Shown here piece after piece: positions 6,329 through 14,579 of a stretch of 15,578 bases of DNA. The stretch's first letter is position 1; each line of letters opens with the position of its first letter. Both the position numbers and the translations under genes were made by a program. The notes under the pieces are model-generated. The model saw only the letters and a program-made list of their open reading frames with translations. It searched no databases and was not told the DNA's origin. Origin of the DNA: JBJXGV01 sp046160485 (lineage in GTDB: Bacteria; Orphanbacterota; Orphanbacteria; JBJXGV01); contig JBJXGV010000006.1 in NCBI GenBank assembly GCA_046160485.1, forward strand, positions 1 to 15,578. The letters are read 5' to 3'.

Positions 6329-8149
6329 TTACTGCCGGACCTCGACGCGAGAGTCGACCAGGATGAGCTTGAGCTTCTTCGCCTCGGGATGCTTGAGCAT
6401 GTAGCGCGAGATCGGATTGAGAATCATTCCCTCGAGCGTCTTCTTGAGGTTGTGCGCGCCGGTTTGAACCGAGTAGCCCTTGTCGGCGATCGCCTTCTTG
6501 ACGCTCTTCGAAATGTCGACGTGAATCCCCTTCGCCAAGAGCCGCGTCTCGATGTCTCGGAAACGGAGTTCGGCGATTTCGAGAACCGCCTCCGTCGAGA
6601 GCGGTTTGAAGTAGAGAACCTCGTCGATCAACTCTAGGAACTCCGCGGAGAAGAATTGCTTCACCGCGGACTCGGTCTGTTTCTGCTCTTGCTCGCGCCG
6701 GCGCGCGTCGTCCGCATCGGCGAAGCCGACCGTTTTTCCCTCGAGGCTGCGCGGCGAGATGTTCTCCGAGTTGGTCGTCACGACGATCGTCGTGTTCGAG
6801 AAGCTGATCGGCCGCCCCTCTTCGTCGCCGACGGTGCCGTCGCGGAAGAGCTGCATGAGCGCGTTCGCGACATCCGGGTGCGCGCGCTCGATCTCGTCGA
6901 TCACGACGACCGCGTTCGGCGTGCGCTCGACCGCCGACGTGAGGAACCCGCGAGTCTTTCCTTCGCTTGATGCCTGCCCGAAGAGCTTGCCGTGGCCGTT
7001 GTCGTTGGCGTACTGCGCCATGTCGACGCGGATGAGGTTCTCCGGCCCGCCGAAGAGTTCGCGTGCGAGTGCAAGCGCGAGTTCGTTCTTGCCGACGCCC
7101 GACGACCCCACGAACAGGAAAACGCCGTCGGCACGCTGCGGGTTCGCCGTGAGGCCGAGCTTCACGACGCGCACGACGTCGACGATGCGCTCGATGACGT
7201 GATCCTGGCCGCGCACGCGCTCGCGAAGCCGCGCATCGAGATCGATCAGCTCGCCGCCGATGCGCGCGGCGATCTTCTCTACGGGAATGCCGGTGCGGAT
7301 CGACAGAGCGTTCGCGACCTCGCCGCGTCCTACCGCGGGCCGCGCGGTGCGCGCCGATTTGTGCGTGACCGCATGCGCCGCCGCCTCGTCGAGAATCTCG
7401 ATCGCCTTTCCGGGGAGAACGCGTTCCTTGAGGTAGCGATCGGAGAGCGTCACCGCCATCTCGATCGCCTCGTCGCGAATCGAAACGCCGTGATAACGCT
7501 CGAGCCGCGGCCGCACCATCTTGAGGATCTCCTCGGCCGCCTCCACGCTCGGTTCGTCGATGCGCAGCCGCTCCATCTGATAGACGATCCACGGGTGATA
7601 CGTGCGGTAGCGCTGATAGCCCCACGTCGAGATGGAACTGACGAGCCGCAGGTCGGGATCGCGCGTCGACATCTCGAGGATGTACGAACCGTCGAAGAGC
7701 GGAGTCTCCGCGTCGCCGCCGCCTAAGAAGTTTTCGAGCTGATTGATGTAGACGATCGTGTCGCGCCGCGAGGCCGCCTCGCGAAGCGCGAGGAACAAGA
7801 TCCGCTCGAAATCCTCGGGGTCCTTGATGAGCGAGAGGATCGACGAGAGCGTGATTTCGATGATTCGCATCCGGCGGAATCGCGCGGGGACACGGCCTGA
7901 CCGGATCTGCGCGGCAAGCCGCAGGAGCATCGTGCGCTTCCCGACGCCCGGCGGTCCTTCGAGGAGGATGTTGTGCCGCTCGCGCCGCTGGAGAATCTCG
8001 AGCATCCGCTCGACCTCGGCGTCCCAGAAGCGGTGCGCGCCCATCGGTTTTTCCGATAGGAGGTACGTCACCTCGAGGCCGACGCGCTCCAGAATGGACG
8101 CTGCCGGCTCGCGAACTCGTCTGGCGCGGCTCTTGCCACTTCGCTCCAT
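6329..8149 (-). CDS. Clp/Hsp100-like double AAA+ protein with degenerate active sites
   Basis: This 606-residue protein aligns by eye along a ClpA/ClpB-type chain: a short N-terminal segment, NBD1 with LLEGPPGVGKRTML, the DEPSVE and LPGKAIEILDEAAA landmarks, TGIPVEKI, then NBD2 with GQDHVIE, FVGSSGVGKNEL, VVIDEIERAHPDV and a C-terminal D2-small region. The N domain and the M domain are absent. Key residues are changed. The Walker A Ser/Thr is Arg in NBD1 (GKR) and Asn in NBD2 (GKN); the NBD1 Walker B Asp-Glu is Asn-Gln (N136-Q137); the arginine-finger site in NBD2 reads EFLELID instead of EFLNRID; sensor 2 is GAH rather than GAR; and no GYVG pore loop or KYRG loop is seen. The NBD2 Walker B (D418-E419) and sensor-1 Asn remain. 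It is unlikely to be a normal ATP-driven unfoldase. ATG 8149 has GGGGGGGAG just upstream; ATG 8194 is an alternative start adding 15 residues. Divergent from the lipoprotein operon. Confidence 0.82.
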   Translation of the reverse strand: MERSGKSRARRVREPAASILERVGLEVTYLLSEKPMGAHRFWDAEVERMLEILQRRERHNILLEGPPGVGKRTMLLRLAAQIRSGRVPARFRRMRIIEITLSSILSLIKDPEDFERILFLALREAASRRDTIVYINQLENFLGGGDAETPLFDGSYILEMSTRDPDLRLVSSISTWGYQRYRTYHPWIVYQMERLRIDEPSVEAAEEILKMVRPRLERYHGVSIRDEAIEMAVTLSDRYLKERVLPGKAIEILDEAAAHAVTHKSARTARPAVGRGEVANALSIRTGIPVEKIAARIGGELIDLDARLRERVRGQDHVIERIVDVVRVVKLGLTANPQRADGVFLFVGSSGVGKNELALALARELFGGPENLIRVDMAQYANDNGHGKLFGQASSEGKTRGFLTSAVERTPNAVVVIDEIERAHPDVANALMQLFRDGTVGDEEGRPISFSNTTIVVTTNSENISPRSLEGKTVGFADADDARRREQEQKQTESAVKQFFSAEFLELIDEVLYFKPLSTEAVLEIAELRFRDIETRLLAKGIHVDISKSVKKAIADKGYSVQTGAHNLKKTLEGMILNPISRYMLKHPEAKKLKLILVDSRVEVRQ

Positions 8150-8257
8150 CGCTCCCCCCCGTTGTCGAACACTTATCGAGCCAAGTGACGCCATTCTTGA
8201 GTAAAGCCTTTCGTATTTTGGGCCGATCTCACGAAAGGTTGCGCGTGGAAGGTAGGT
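8150..8257. promoter_or_regulatory. Divergent intergenic region serving the Hsp100-like gene and the lipoprotein operon
   Basis: This 108-bp stretch is less GC-rich than its surroundings and must hold start signals for both directions. It contains an inverted repeat (8207-8238) and a good ribosome site, GGAAGG at 8247-8252, 5 nt before ATG 8258. AT-rich tracts (TAAAG near 8202-8206, GTATTTTG 8213-8220, and ACTTATCGAG 8170-8179 read on the minus strand as CTCGATAAGT) could be -10 elements, but no -35/-10 pair with proper spacing could be settled on either strand. Confidence 0.5.
8207..8238. repeat. Inverted repeat CCTTTCGT-N16-ACGAAAGG
   Basis: Perfect 8-bp arms, CCTTTCGT (8207-8214) and ACGAAAGG (8231-8238), are separated by 16 nt. 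Two more outward positions can pair (one G-U, one A-U). Arm centres are 24 bp apart, about two helical turns, so a dimeric regulator could bind both half-sites on one face of the DNA. It lies just upstream of the lipoprotein operon and just upstream of both candidate Hsp100-like starts. It may be an operator or a stem-loop in a 5' leader. It lacks a T-run, so it is not an intrinsic terminator. Confidence 0.55.
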
Positions 8258-10159
8258 ATGGGTCGTGGGGATGTCAACGAAGGAGTGCCCGCCATCAAAA
8301 CAGACGCTCAGGTTCGGTGCAGGCGAGAGCCGCGTGCTCTCGCGACGGTCGGTCTATGTGTGGCATTTCTGGTCGCGTTCGTGTCGTGCACGCCACCCAT
8401 GCTCATGAACCGGCGGCCGAACGAACTCGCAAGCGTCGAGAAGGTCGGCGTTCTTCTTTTCGAGCAATCGTCCGAGAAGGGCTCGCGGCGCGACGCCGAA
8501 GTCATCACGGAAATCTTTTCGATGCAGATGCGCCGCTACTTTCCGGAGTTAGTCGAGCGCTTCGAGATCGACGCGGCCCTCGCGGCGCGCGGCGAGAAAG
8601 CGCCGACGCACCTCACGCCCGAAGAGGCGCGCCGGCTCGGCGAAATCTTCGACTGCGACGCGTTCTTCGTCGGACGCATCACGATGCTCGCGAACCGCGC
8701 CGCGCTCATCGGGCTTCGCGGCAATCATCAGTTCGGCCTCTCGGTAACGCTCGTCTCCGCGCGCACCGGCGAGACGCTGATCGCGGCCGACGTGGACATG
8801 GAGGGAAGTTATCTCGCGCCGCAGGACACGCCGGAGGAGATCGCGATCTACTCCGTCAGGAAGATGGTCGAGCAATTCGGTTTCGAGGAGAAACACGTCG
8901 AGTGGTTGTCTCGGCGTTCGCCGCTTTGGCGCGCGGCGCTGGAAGCGTACGAAGAGCGCCGCTTTTGGGACGCAGCGTGTCTCTTCGGCGAGGTCGTGAC
9001 GGAGTACCCGGCGAACATTCTGACGGAGGAGGCCTACTTGCTCCTCGGCCGCTGTTTCCGCGAGGTCGGGCTCGATGCGGATGCCGAGCGCGCGTGGAGC
9101 ACGCTCGCCGCCGCGTTTCCGCAGAGCGAGTTTCAGCCGGCGGCGCTCGGTGAGAACTCGGCGCTCGCGTTTTCCACGGGGCGCGCGCGCGAAGGGGATT
9201 CGCTTCTCGTCGCGCTGCAGTCGCGCAAGAACCACCCGGACGAGGTCGCGTCCGTGGCGCGCGCGATTGCGAACGCGGCGTACGCCGGCGGGCTCGCCGC
9301 ACGGCGCGCAGGAGATTGCGCGCGCGCGCCATCGTACTTTGCGCTCGTTCCCGTCGAGAGCGAGTACGGTCCGTACGCGGGATACGCCGCCGCGGAATGT
9401 CTCGCGTCGAGCGGCGACGAGCGCGGCGCCCTCGACATGATGCGCGTCGTCGCGGGTGCCCATCCGCGAAGCCGTAGCCACGCGGCGCTCGCGACCGAGG
9501 CGTGGATTGCGATCGGGCGCGCGGCGCTCGTGCGCGGCGACGACGACATCGCGCGATCCGCGTTCGCGCGTGCACGCGGCCGAGCGGGCGACGCGGGGCG
9601 CGCGGCGCTGGGCGCCGCGTGGATCCACGCGCGCGCCGGCGACCACTCCGGGGTGCGCGCAGAGCTCGCGAATGCCACGCCCGCCGACGAAATCGACCGG
9701 CTCGAGGCGACGGTGCTCATGGCCATGGCGCACCACGGGTCGGGCGATGGCGCCGCGGCGCAGAGCGCGCTCGAGGCCGCGCAGCGCGAGGCGGCGAAGC
9801 TGCGCGGCGATCGCGCATCCGGCGATGCGCTCGCACAAATCGCGGCCATACACCGCGAGCTCACCGAATACGAATCGCCGGCGTGGCGCGAAGTGATGCG
9901 TGCGCCGAGCGGCGACCGCGACACGCAATGCGAGCGCATCGGAGAACGCGTCACGACGCTGGCCGCGGATCGGTGGCGACTCCGCGAACGGCTCGCGCTC
10001 GAGGATCGCTTCGAAGCGAACGCAAGCCGTGTGGCGCTCGTCGAGGAACGCTGTGAGCTCCTCCTCGCGCACCTTCTGCTCGAAGAGGGCGCGGTCGCGC
10101 GCCGCGCGCCGAGCGCCAGCACCGAAGCGCCCGCGACGGCAACGACGGGAGGGAACTGA
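8258..10159 (+). CDS. Lipoprotein with CsgG/GNA1162-like N-terminal domain and TPR-like C-terminal region
   Basis: A 633-residue protein. The N-terminus has a basic stretch (R20-R26), a hydrophobic core (about 28-42) and FVSC with Cys44, so it is likely a lipoprotein. Residues about 58-210 form an alpha/beta domain (KVGVLLFEQSS, TEIFSMQMRR, IFDCDAFFVGRIT, SARTGETLIAADV, SVRKMVEQF), a pattern seen in CsgG- and GNA1162-type periplasm-facing lipoproteins. From about 222 on it is helical with repeated TPR-like units (ALEAYEERRFWDAACLFGEV, YLLLGRCFREVGLDADAERA and others), as in YbgF/BamD-type scaffolds. It probably sits at the outer membrane and binds partners through the repeats. GGAAGG 5 nt upstream supports ATG 8258. 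It is first of six closely packed genes; its stop overlaps the next ATG (TGATG). The N-terminal pattern recurs in the product at 10713. No exact family can be named. Confidence 0.72.
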   Translation: MGRGDVNEGVPAIKTDAQVRCRREPRALATVGLCVAFLVAFVSCTPPMLMNRRPNELASVEKVGVLLFEQSSEKGSRRDAEVITEIFSMQMRRYFPELVERFEIDAALAARGEKAPTHLTPEEARRLGEIFDCDAFFVGRITMLANRAALIGLRGNHQFGLSVTLVSARTGETLIAADVDMEGSYLAPQDTPEEIAIYSVRKMVEQFGFEEKHVEWLSRRSPLWRAALEAYEERRFWDAACLFGEVVTEYPANILTEEAYLLLGRCFREVGLDADAERAWSTLAAAFPQSEFQPAALGENSALAFSTGRAREGDSLLVALQSRKNHPDEVASVARAIANAAYAGGLAARRAGDCARAPSYFALVPVESEYGPYAGYAAAECLASSGDERGALDMMRVVAGAHPRSRSHAALATEAWIAIGRAALVRGDDDIARSAFARARGRAGDAGRAALGAAWIHARAGDHSGVRAELANATPADEIDRLEATVLMAMAHHGSGDGAAAQSALEAAQREAAKLRGDRASGDALAQIAAIHRELTEYESPAWREVMRAPSGDRDTQCERIGERVTTLAADRWRLRERLALEDRFEANASRVALVEERCELLLAHLLLEEGAVARRAPSASTEAPATATTGGN

Positions 10160-10692
10160 TGCGATCGATGTGCGGAGCGCTTTCGTTTCTTGTGCTCGGT
10201 GCGCGTTTGAGGGCGGCGGCCGCCGCGACGATTTTCGTCATCGCGACCGCGAACCTCGCGCTCGCCGCGCCGCACGACGGCGATCGTCTCACGCGCCGCG
10301 ATGGCCGCGTTCTCGAAGGCGAACTCGTCAGCCTCTCGCTGTGTGACGTCGTGTTCCTGCCGGAGGGTGAGGATGCGGCGCTGCAGATTCCGCGTGCGGA
10401 GATTCATTCGATCCGCCGCGCCGGCGGGCGCGAGATCGCGGGCGGGAAGCTCTACACCGACGAGGACGAGCTGAATCTTCGCGCGTCGTACGTCCGCGAG
10501 GTCGACCGGAAGCCGTACCTGGAGCGCGGCAAGGTTTCGCTCTCGAAGAAAGAGATCGCGAACCGCGCGATCTTACGCGGCTTCCTAACGGCGAGCGCGG
10601 CGACGCTGCTCACGAAAGGGGAGTCGAAGAAGATCGTCTTCCCTGCGGTCTTCGCGGGACAGTTCGTGCTGGCCTATGTGGTGGGGTTGTGA
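10159..10692 (+). CDS. Small exported or membrane protein of unknown function
   Basis: A 177-residue protein, not recognised. The N-terminus is a long hydrophobic signal or anchor with ATANLALAAPHD near residues 30-40, where AxA-type cleavage could occur. The middle part (about 41-110) is rich in short beta strands (RRDGRVLEGELVSLSL, DVVFLPEGEDAALQIPRAE), reminiscent of a small SH3/Sm-like barrel. The C-terminus has a second hydrophobic stretch (FPAVFAGQFVLAYVVGL, about 160-177) that could insert in a membrane. GGGAGGG at 10147-10153, 5 nt before ATG 10159, supports this start. The ATG overlaps the preceding stop and its own stop overlaps a GTG of the next gene, so translation is probably coupled along the operon. 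Its place between two lipoproteins in a TolQ-type operon suggests an accessory envelope component; that is inference. Confidence 0.7.
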   Translation: MRSMCGALSFLVLGARLRAAAAATIFVIATANLALAAPHDGDRLTRRDGRVLEGELVSLSLCDVVFLPEGEDAALQIPRAEIHSIRRAGGREIAGGKLYTDEDELNLRASYVREVDRKPYLERGKVSLSKKEIANRAILRGFLTASAATLLTKGESKKIVFPAVFAGQFVLAYVVGL

Positions 10693-10712
10693 ATCGGGAG
10701 GTGGAAGGAGTC

Positions 10713-11300
10713 ATGCGATCGCAAAATGAAACACCGGCTCGGCGACGAGCCGCCCTATATGCGGTGCTCGCGTTCGGCGTGTTGCTCGCCGCGACTGGTT
10801 GCGGCAGCGCGCCGCGCGCCGAGAAGGATCTCGCGTGGGAGGGTCGCGTTCCGCAGAGAGTTCTCGTTCTGCCGTTCGAGAATCGATCGCAGTCGCCAGG
10901 CCTTGCGCTCGGACCGCTGATGACGGACCTCTTCGTTTCGCAGCTGCGTCACCTCTCGCTCACGTTGCTCGAACCGGCGCACATGATGGCGGCGTACGAC
11001 AAAGCGGGCCGGCCGGTGCCGGCGAAATTCGACGACCGAGCGCTCAACGACATCGCGGATGTCACCGGTTGCGAGGCGGTCATCAGGGGAAAGATCACGC
11101 AGTACACGAGCGGCCGTACGTTTCATGACGACCGCATCGGATTCGAAGTGCGCGTGCTGGATGCGCGAACGGGCGAGGCGCTCTTCACGACGGCGTTCGT
11201 GGCGTCGGGCAAGGATGTCGATCCGTCGATTCGCGGAATCGATCAGCTCACACTCTTCGGCGTGCGGCAGGTGACCGAGCGAATCGCGAGGGCGCGTTAA
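10713..11300 (+). CDS. Lipoprotein, CsgG/GNA1162-like, paralogous in pattern to the 8258 product
   Basis: A 195-residue protein with an Arg-rich N-terminus, a hydrophobic segment (13-27) and ATGC with Cys30, a fair lipobox. The mature part is a single alpha/beta domain: VLVLPFENRS (50-59), TDLFVSQLRH (71-80), VTGCEAVIRGKITQ (117-130), VLDARTGEALFTT (148-160) and GVRQVTERI (183-191). Each block has a counterpart, in order, in residues about 62-206 of the first operon gene. This suggests an outer-membrane lipoprotein that may assemble with that protein. ATG 10713 is chosen because GGAAGGAG lies just before it; an in-frame GTG at 10689 overlapping the previous stop (GTGA) is a possible alternative adding 8 residues. 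The next gene starts 3 nt after the stop. Function inferred from fold pattern and context only. Confidence 0.72.
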   Translation: MRSQNETPARRRAALYAVLAFGVLLAATGCGSAPRAEKDLAWEGRVPQRVLVLPFENRSQSPGLALGPLMTDLFVSQLRHLSLTLLEPAHMMAAYDKAGRPVPAKFDDRALNDIADVTGCEAVIRGKITQYTSGRTFHDDRIGFEVRVLDARTGEALFTTAFVASGKDVDPSIRGIDQLTLFGVRQVTERIARAR

Positions 11301-11303
11301 GGG

Positions 11304-14300
11304 ATGCGAACGCCGCTTTCGAATCGCGCGCGCGCGCCGTGGTTTGCGCTCGTCGTCTTCATGTGCGCGGCGATCGCGCCGCGGGTTGTCGCTATTGAAA
11401 ATGAAGCGGCGCCCGCGAACGCGCGGAACGCGGCGGAGGCGAACGATCGGCAATCGCGCCGCGCCGCGATCGAGCGCTTCGAGGCGTTCCTCGCGAAGTA
11501 CCCCGAGTCCGCGACGCGCGCCGACGTTCTTCTGACGCTCGCCGATTTGCACGCGGAGGAGGAGATCGAAGCGGCGCTTGCGGGCTCGGCCGACGACGGC
11601 GCGGGCCCCGACGCAATTCCGCATGCGGCATCGATTCGCTGCCTGACGGAGATCGCCGAGCGGTTTCCATCGTTCGCGCGGCGCGAGGAGGCGCTCTACC
11701 GGCTCGGTTACCTGTGTGCGGATGCGCGCGACGACGGCGCGGCGTCGGCGGCGTTCGACGCCGTCGTTCGGGAGTCTCCCTCCGGCGCGTTCGCCGGCTC
11801 GGCGCGCGTACGCCTCGCGGAGATCGCGCTTCGGCGCGGAGATTTCGCCGCGGCGGCGGCCGCGTTCCGCGATGCGCTCGCGCACGGTGCCGACGCGCGC
11901 GTCGAGGAAGTGCACTACCGCCTTGCGTGGGCGCTCTATCGAATGCGTGATTTCGATGCGGCGCGCGAGACCCTCGTGGACGGAATTCTCGCGGAGAGCG
12001 GCGCGGGTGCGGATCCCGAAATCGGTCTTGTGCGGGAGATGATTCACCTGCTCGCGGTGATCGCGGCGGCGACGCCGGGAACGGCGCACGTCGACGTGCT
12101 CGCTCAGAGCCTCGACGGTGCGCCTCGTCGCGTCTTCTTCACCGAACTCGGGGAGATCTTGCTCGAGGAAGACCGCGCGGCCGAATCGCTGCGATACCTC
12201 GACGACGCGCGCGCGGGCGCGTCGCAGCACGATCGCGCGCCCTCGCTCGCGCAAGCGGCGATCGAGGCGAGTCTCGCCGCGGAATCACGCGAGCATGCCG
12301 CCACGCGCATGATCGAATTCGCGAACGCGTTCGGCACGGCGGGAGAGTGGCGGCGCGACCGAACGCTCTCGCCCGACGAGCGCGAGCGCATCGACGCGCT
12401 CTGCGAGGAGAATCTCTATCGCGGCGGCGCGCTCCTCTATGAGGCGGCGCGCGATAGCGCCGCCGTCGCGGAGCTTGCCCCGCGTGCGGAAGCGGCGCTC
12501 AACGCGGCGGTCGCGGCGTATCCAGAAGCGGCCGGTGTCGATGATGCGCGGTTCATGCTCGGCGAGCTGGCGCGCTCGGCGGAGCGCTGGAACGAGGCCG
12601 CGGAGTTCTATGCGGCGGCGCGGGTCGACAGGGTCGGCGCGGCGCGGCGTGAGGCGCTCTTGTACGGCCGCGTTCTCGCGCTCGAAGGCATGCGCCAAGG
12701 CGCACGAGCGGAGAATGGCGGAAATCCGGCGGGTGCGCTGCCGGGGACGTACACGCGCGAAATCGTGACACGTCAAATCGCGGCGATCGACGTCTATCTC
12801 GACGCGCACCCGAACGCGTCCGACGCGCAGCGCCTCGTCGAAAAGCGCGCGGATCTTCTCGTGACGACCGGCGCGCACGCAGCGGCCGCGGAAGCCTATG
12901 CGCGCATCGCCGTGAACGAAGCGAAGGGAAGTCCGCGCGCGCGCGAACTCGCGGCGAAGCGTGGCGCGGCCCTGGTCAATGCGGATCGCCCCGCGGAGGC
13001 GGCCGCTGCTTTCGAAGAGGCGGCAGCGCCCGAGGAAGCGGCCGCGGCGCTCTACGAGGCCGCACAACAGCTCACGCGCGCGGGTCACGCCGAAGCTGCC
13101 GGCCTTGGATTGTTTTCTCTCTGCGCTCGCTACCCGGGGTCCTCCGTTGCGTTCGCCGCGGTGCTCGACGGCGTCGAGCTTCTCGCGAACGCACAACGCT
13201 ACGATACGCTCGCGGTGTGCGTGAGCGAACTTGCGCCGCTTGCGTACTCCGGCGCGGGGCAAGTCGACAGCCTCCGTCACGCCGTGGTCGCGGCGGCGGC
13301 GCGCGCCGAGTCCGAAAACGCTCTCGGCGCGGCGCCGCTCTTCATCGCCGCAGCGCGCTTCGGCGACGGGCCGGAGGTTGCGGCGACCCTCGTCCGCGCC
13401 GCCGATCTCGAGACAGCACGCGCCGACGGCGCCCACGCCGCGGCCGCGCTATTGCTATTGGAGCGCGCGCGACCCGCCGCGGCACGCGGCGCAGTTTTCG
13501 ACAGCGCCGCGGTCTGCGCGCTTCGCGTTGGCATCGCGCGACGTCTCGGCGACACGTTCGCACGGCTCGGCCGCGAGCGCGATTGTCTCGCCGCGTACGA
13601 CGACGCGATCGCCCTCGGCGAGCAGAACCCGCTCGCGTCGCCCGCGCTCGACCGCGAGCTTGCGCTCGCCGCGCTGCAGAAGGCAGACATTCTGCGGGCG
13701 GCGTTCGAGAAACGCGCTTCGAGTGCGCCGGCCTCGTTGAAAGAGACGCAGCGCCAGAGAAAAGAGGCAGGGGCTATATGCGATGTTTACGCGCGGGCAG
13801 CGGCACGCGCGTTTCGCGACCTCACGCCGCGCGCCTGTGTCGGCGCCGCGGATTTCATGATCGCTGTTTCGCGCACACTGTTTTCACGCGGGCTTGCCAA
13901 GGAGGACGCATCTCTCCTCGAGGAGGCACGGCTCGCAGCGGCGGCGGCCTCGAGCTACCGCGCGACGGCCGCGTCGCTTGATCTGGAGCACGGGAGCGAG
14001 TGGGCGGCCCGCGTCGACGCAACCCGCTTCTGGCGCGACGCGCTGATCACCGAGGCGATTGCGCGAGCCGATTCGATCGCGGACGCGGTCGGAGTCGACG
14101 CGGCCGGTGCGACGAGCGCGGATGCGAAGCGCCGCGCGCGCGCGATCGTTCGCCTGGGCGATCTGGCGCACGTGCTCGAGACGGTCAGTCTTTTCGCGGA
14201 CGCGCCGGACGCTGGCGATGGCGCGTCGGCCGCGCTCGCGCTCCGCCGAGGCGCGCTTCACGAGGAGATGATCGCGCTGCTTCTCGGAGCGCCGCTCCCC

Positions 14301-14579
14301 GCAGATCTCGGCGATGACGCTCGCGCGGCCTACACGGATGCCGTCGAGGAGCGCACGGCCGCGTGGCGCGGCGACGCGCTCGCCATCTATCGCGCCGAGA
14401 TCGCGCGCGCGAACGCGCGTCACTCGGCGCCTGCCGTGAATGCCGCCGCGTCGGAGAGCACTTCGCCCTGGATGACCGAACTCAACGGACGTGCGGCGCG
14501 CCTGGCGGACGCCGCCGAAATCAATTCGTCGCTCACGCAGCGGCCTAGCCGCCGCGTGACGGAGGAGATGCAACAATGA
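11304..14579 (+). CDS. Large periplasmic TPR-repeat protein
   Basis: An 1091-residue, Ala- and Arg-rich helical protein. Residues 1-31 form a signal peptide (basic start, hydrophobic core WFALVVFMCAAIA, VVA before a likely cut). TPR-like helix pairs run through much of the length, clearest at about 50-90 (AIERFEAFLAKYPESATRAD), 108-145 (CLTEIAERFPSFARREEALY) and 145-225 (AFDAVVRESPSGAFAGSARV; FRDALAHGADARVEEVHYRL), and again in the 500-700 range (IDVYLDAHPNASDAQRLVEK). The KYPES, RFPS and AYPEA signatures are typical of YbgF/BamD/Glt-type periplasmic TPR scaffolds. It likely bridges the inner-membrane motor and outer-membrane lipoproteins of the same operon. There is no lipobox, so it should be soluble in the periplasm. 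The 3-nt gap upstream and ATGA overlap downstream indicate co-translation; its ribosome site is weak, also consistent with coupling. Specific family not recognised. Confidence 0.78.
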   Translation: MRTPLSNRARAPWFALVVFMCAAIAPRVVAIENEAAPANARNAAEANDRQSRRAAIERFEAFLAKYPESATRADVLLTLADLHAEEEIEAALAGSADDGAGPDAIPHAASIRCLTEIAERFPSFARREEALYRLGYLCADARDDGAASAAFDAVVRESPSGAFAGSARVRLAEIALRRGDFAAAAAAFRDALAHGADARVEEVHYRLAWALYRMRDFDAARETLVDGILAESGAGADPEIGLVREMIHLLAVIAAATPGTAHVDVLAQSLDGAPRRVFFTELGEILLEEDRAAESLRYLDDARAGASQHDRAPSLAQAAIEASLAAESREHAATRMIEFANAFGTAGEWRRDRTLSPDERERIDALCEENLYRGGALLYEAARDSAAVAELAPRAEAALNAAVAAYPEAAGVDDARFMLGELARSAERWNEAAEFYAAARVDRVGAARREALLYGRVLALEGMRQGARAENGGNPAGALPGTYTREIVTRQIAAIDVYLDAHPNASDAQRLVEKRADLLVTTGAHAAAAEAYARIAVNEAKGSPRARELAAKRGAALVNADRPAEAAAAFEEAAAPEEAAAALYEAAQQLTRAGHAEAAGLGLFSLCARYPGSSVAFAAVLDGVELLANAQRYDTLAVCVSELAPLAYSGAGQVDSLRHAVVAAAARAESENALGAAPLFIAAARFGDGPEVAATLVRAADLETARADGAHAAAALLLLERARPAAARGAVFDSAAVCALRVGIARRLGDTFARLGRERDCLAAYDDAIALGEQNPLASPALDRELALAALQKADILRAAFEKRASSAPASLKETQRQRKEAGAICDVYARAAARAFRDLTPRACVGAADFMIAVSRTLFSRGLAKEDASLLEEARLAAAAASSYRATAASLDLEHGSEWAARVDATRFWRDALITEAIARADSIADAVGVDAAGATSADAKRRARAIVRLGDLAHVLETVSLFADAPDAGDGASAALALRRGALHEEMIALLLGAPLPADLGDDARAAYTDAVEERTAAWRGDALAIYRAEIARANARHSAPAVNAAASESTSPWMTELNGRAARLADAAEINSSLTQRPSRRVTEEMQQ

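Noticed and set aside
8549..10072. Minus-strand frame of 507 codons opposite the first lipoprotein gene
   Set aside because: Arg/Ala-rich with no recognisable motif, while the plus-strand frame has a signal peptide, a ribosome site and TPR pattern.
10755..12254. Minus-strand frame of 499 codons opposite the second lipoprotein and TPR genes
   Set aside because: It spans two well-supported plus-strand genes and has the composition of an antisense shadow.
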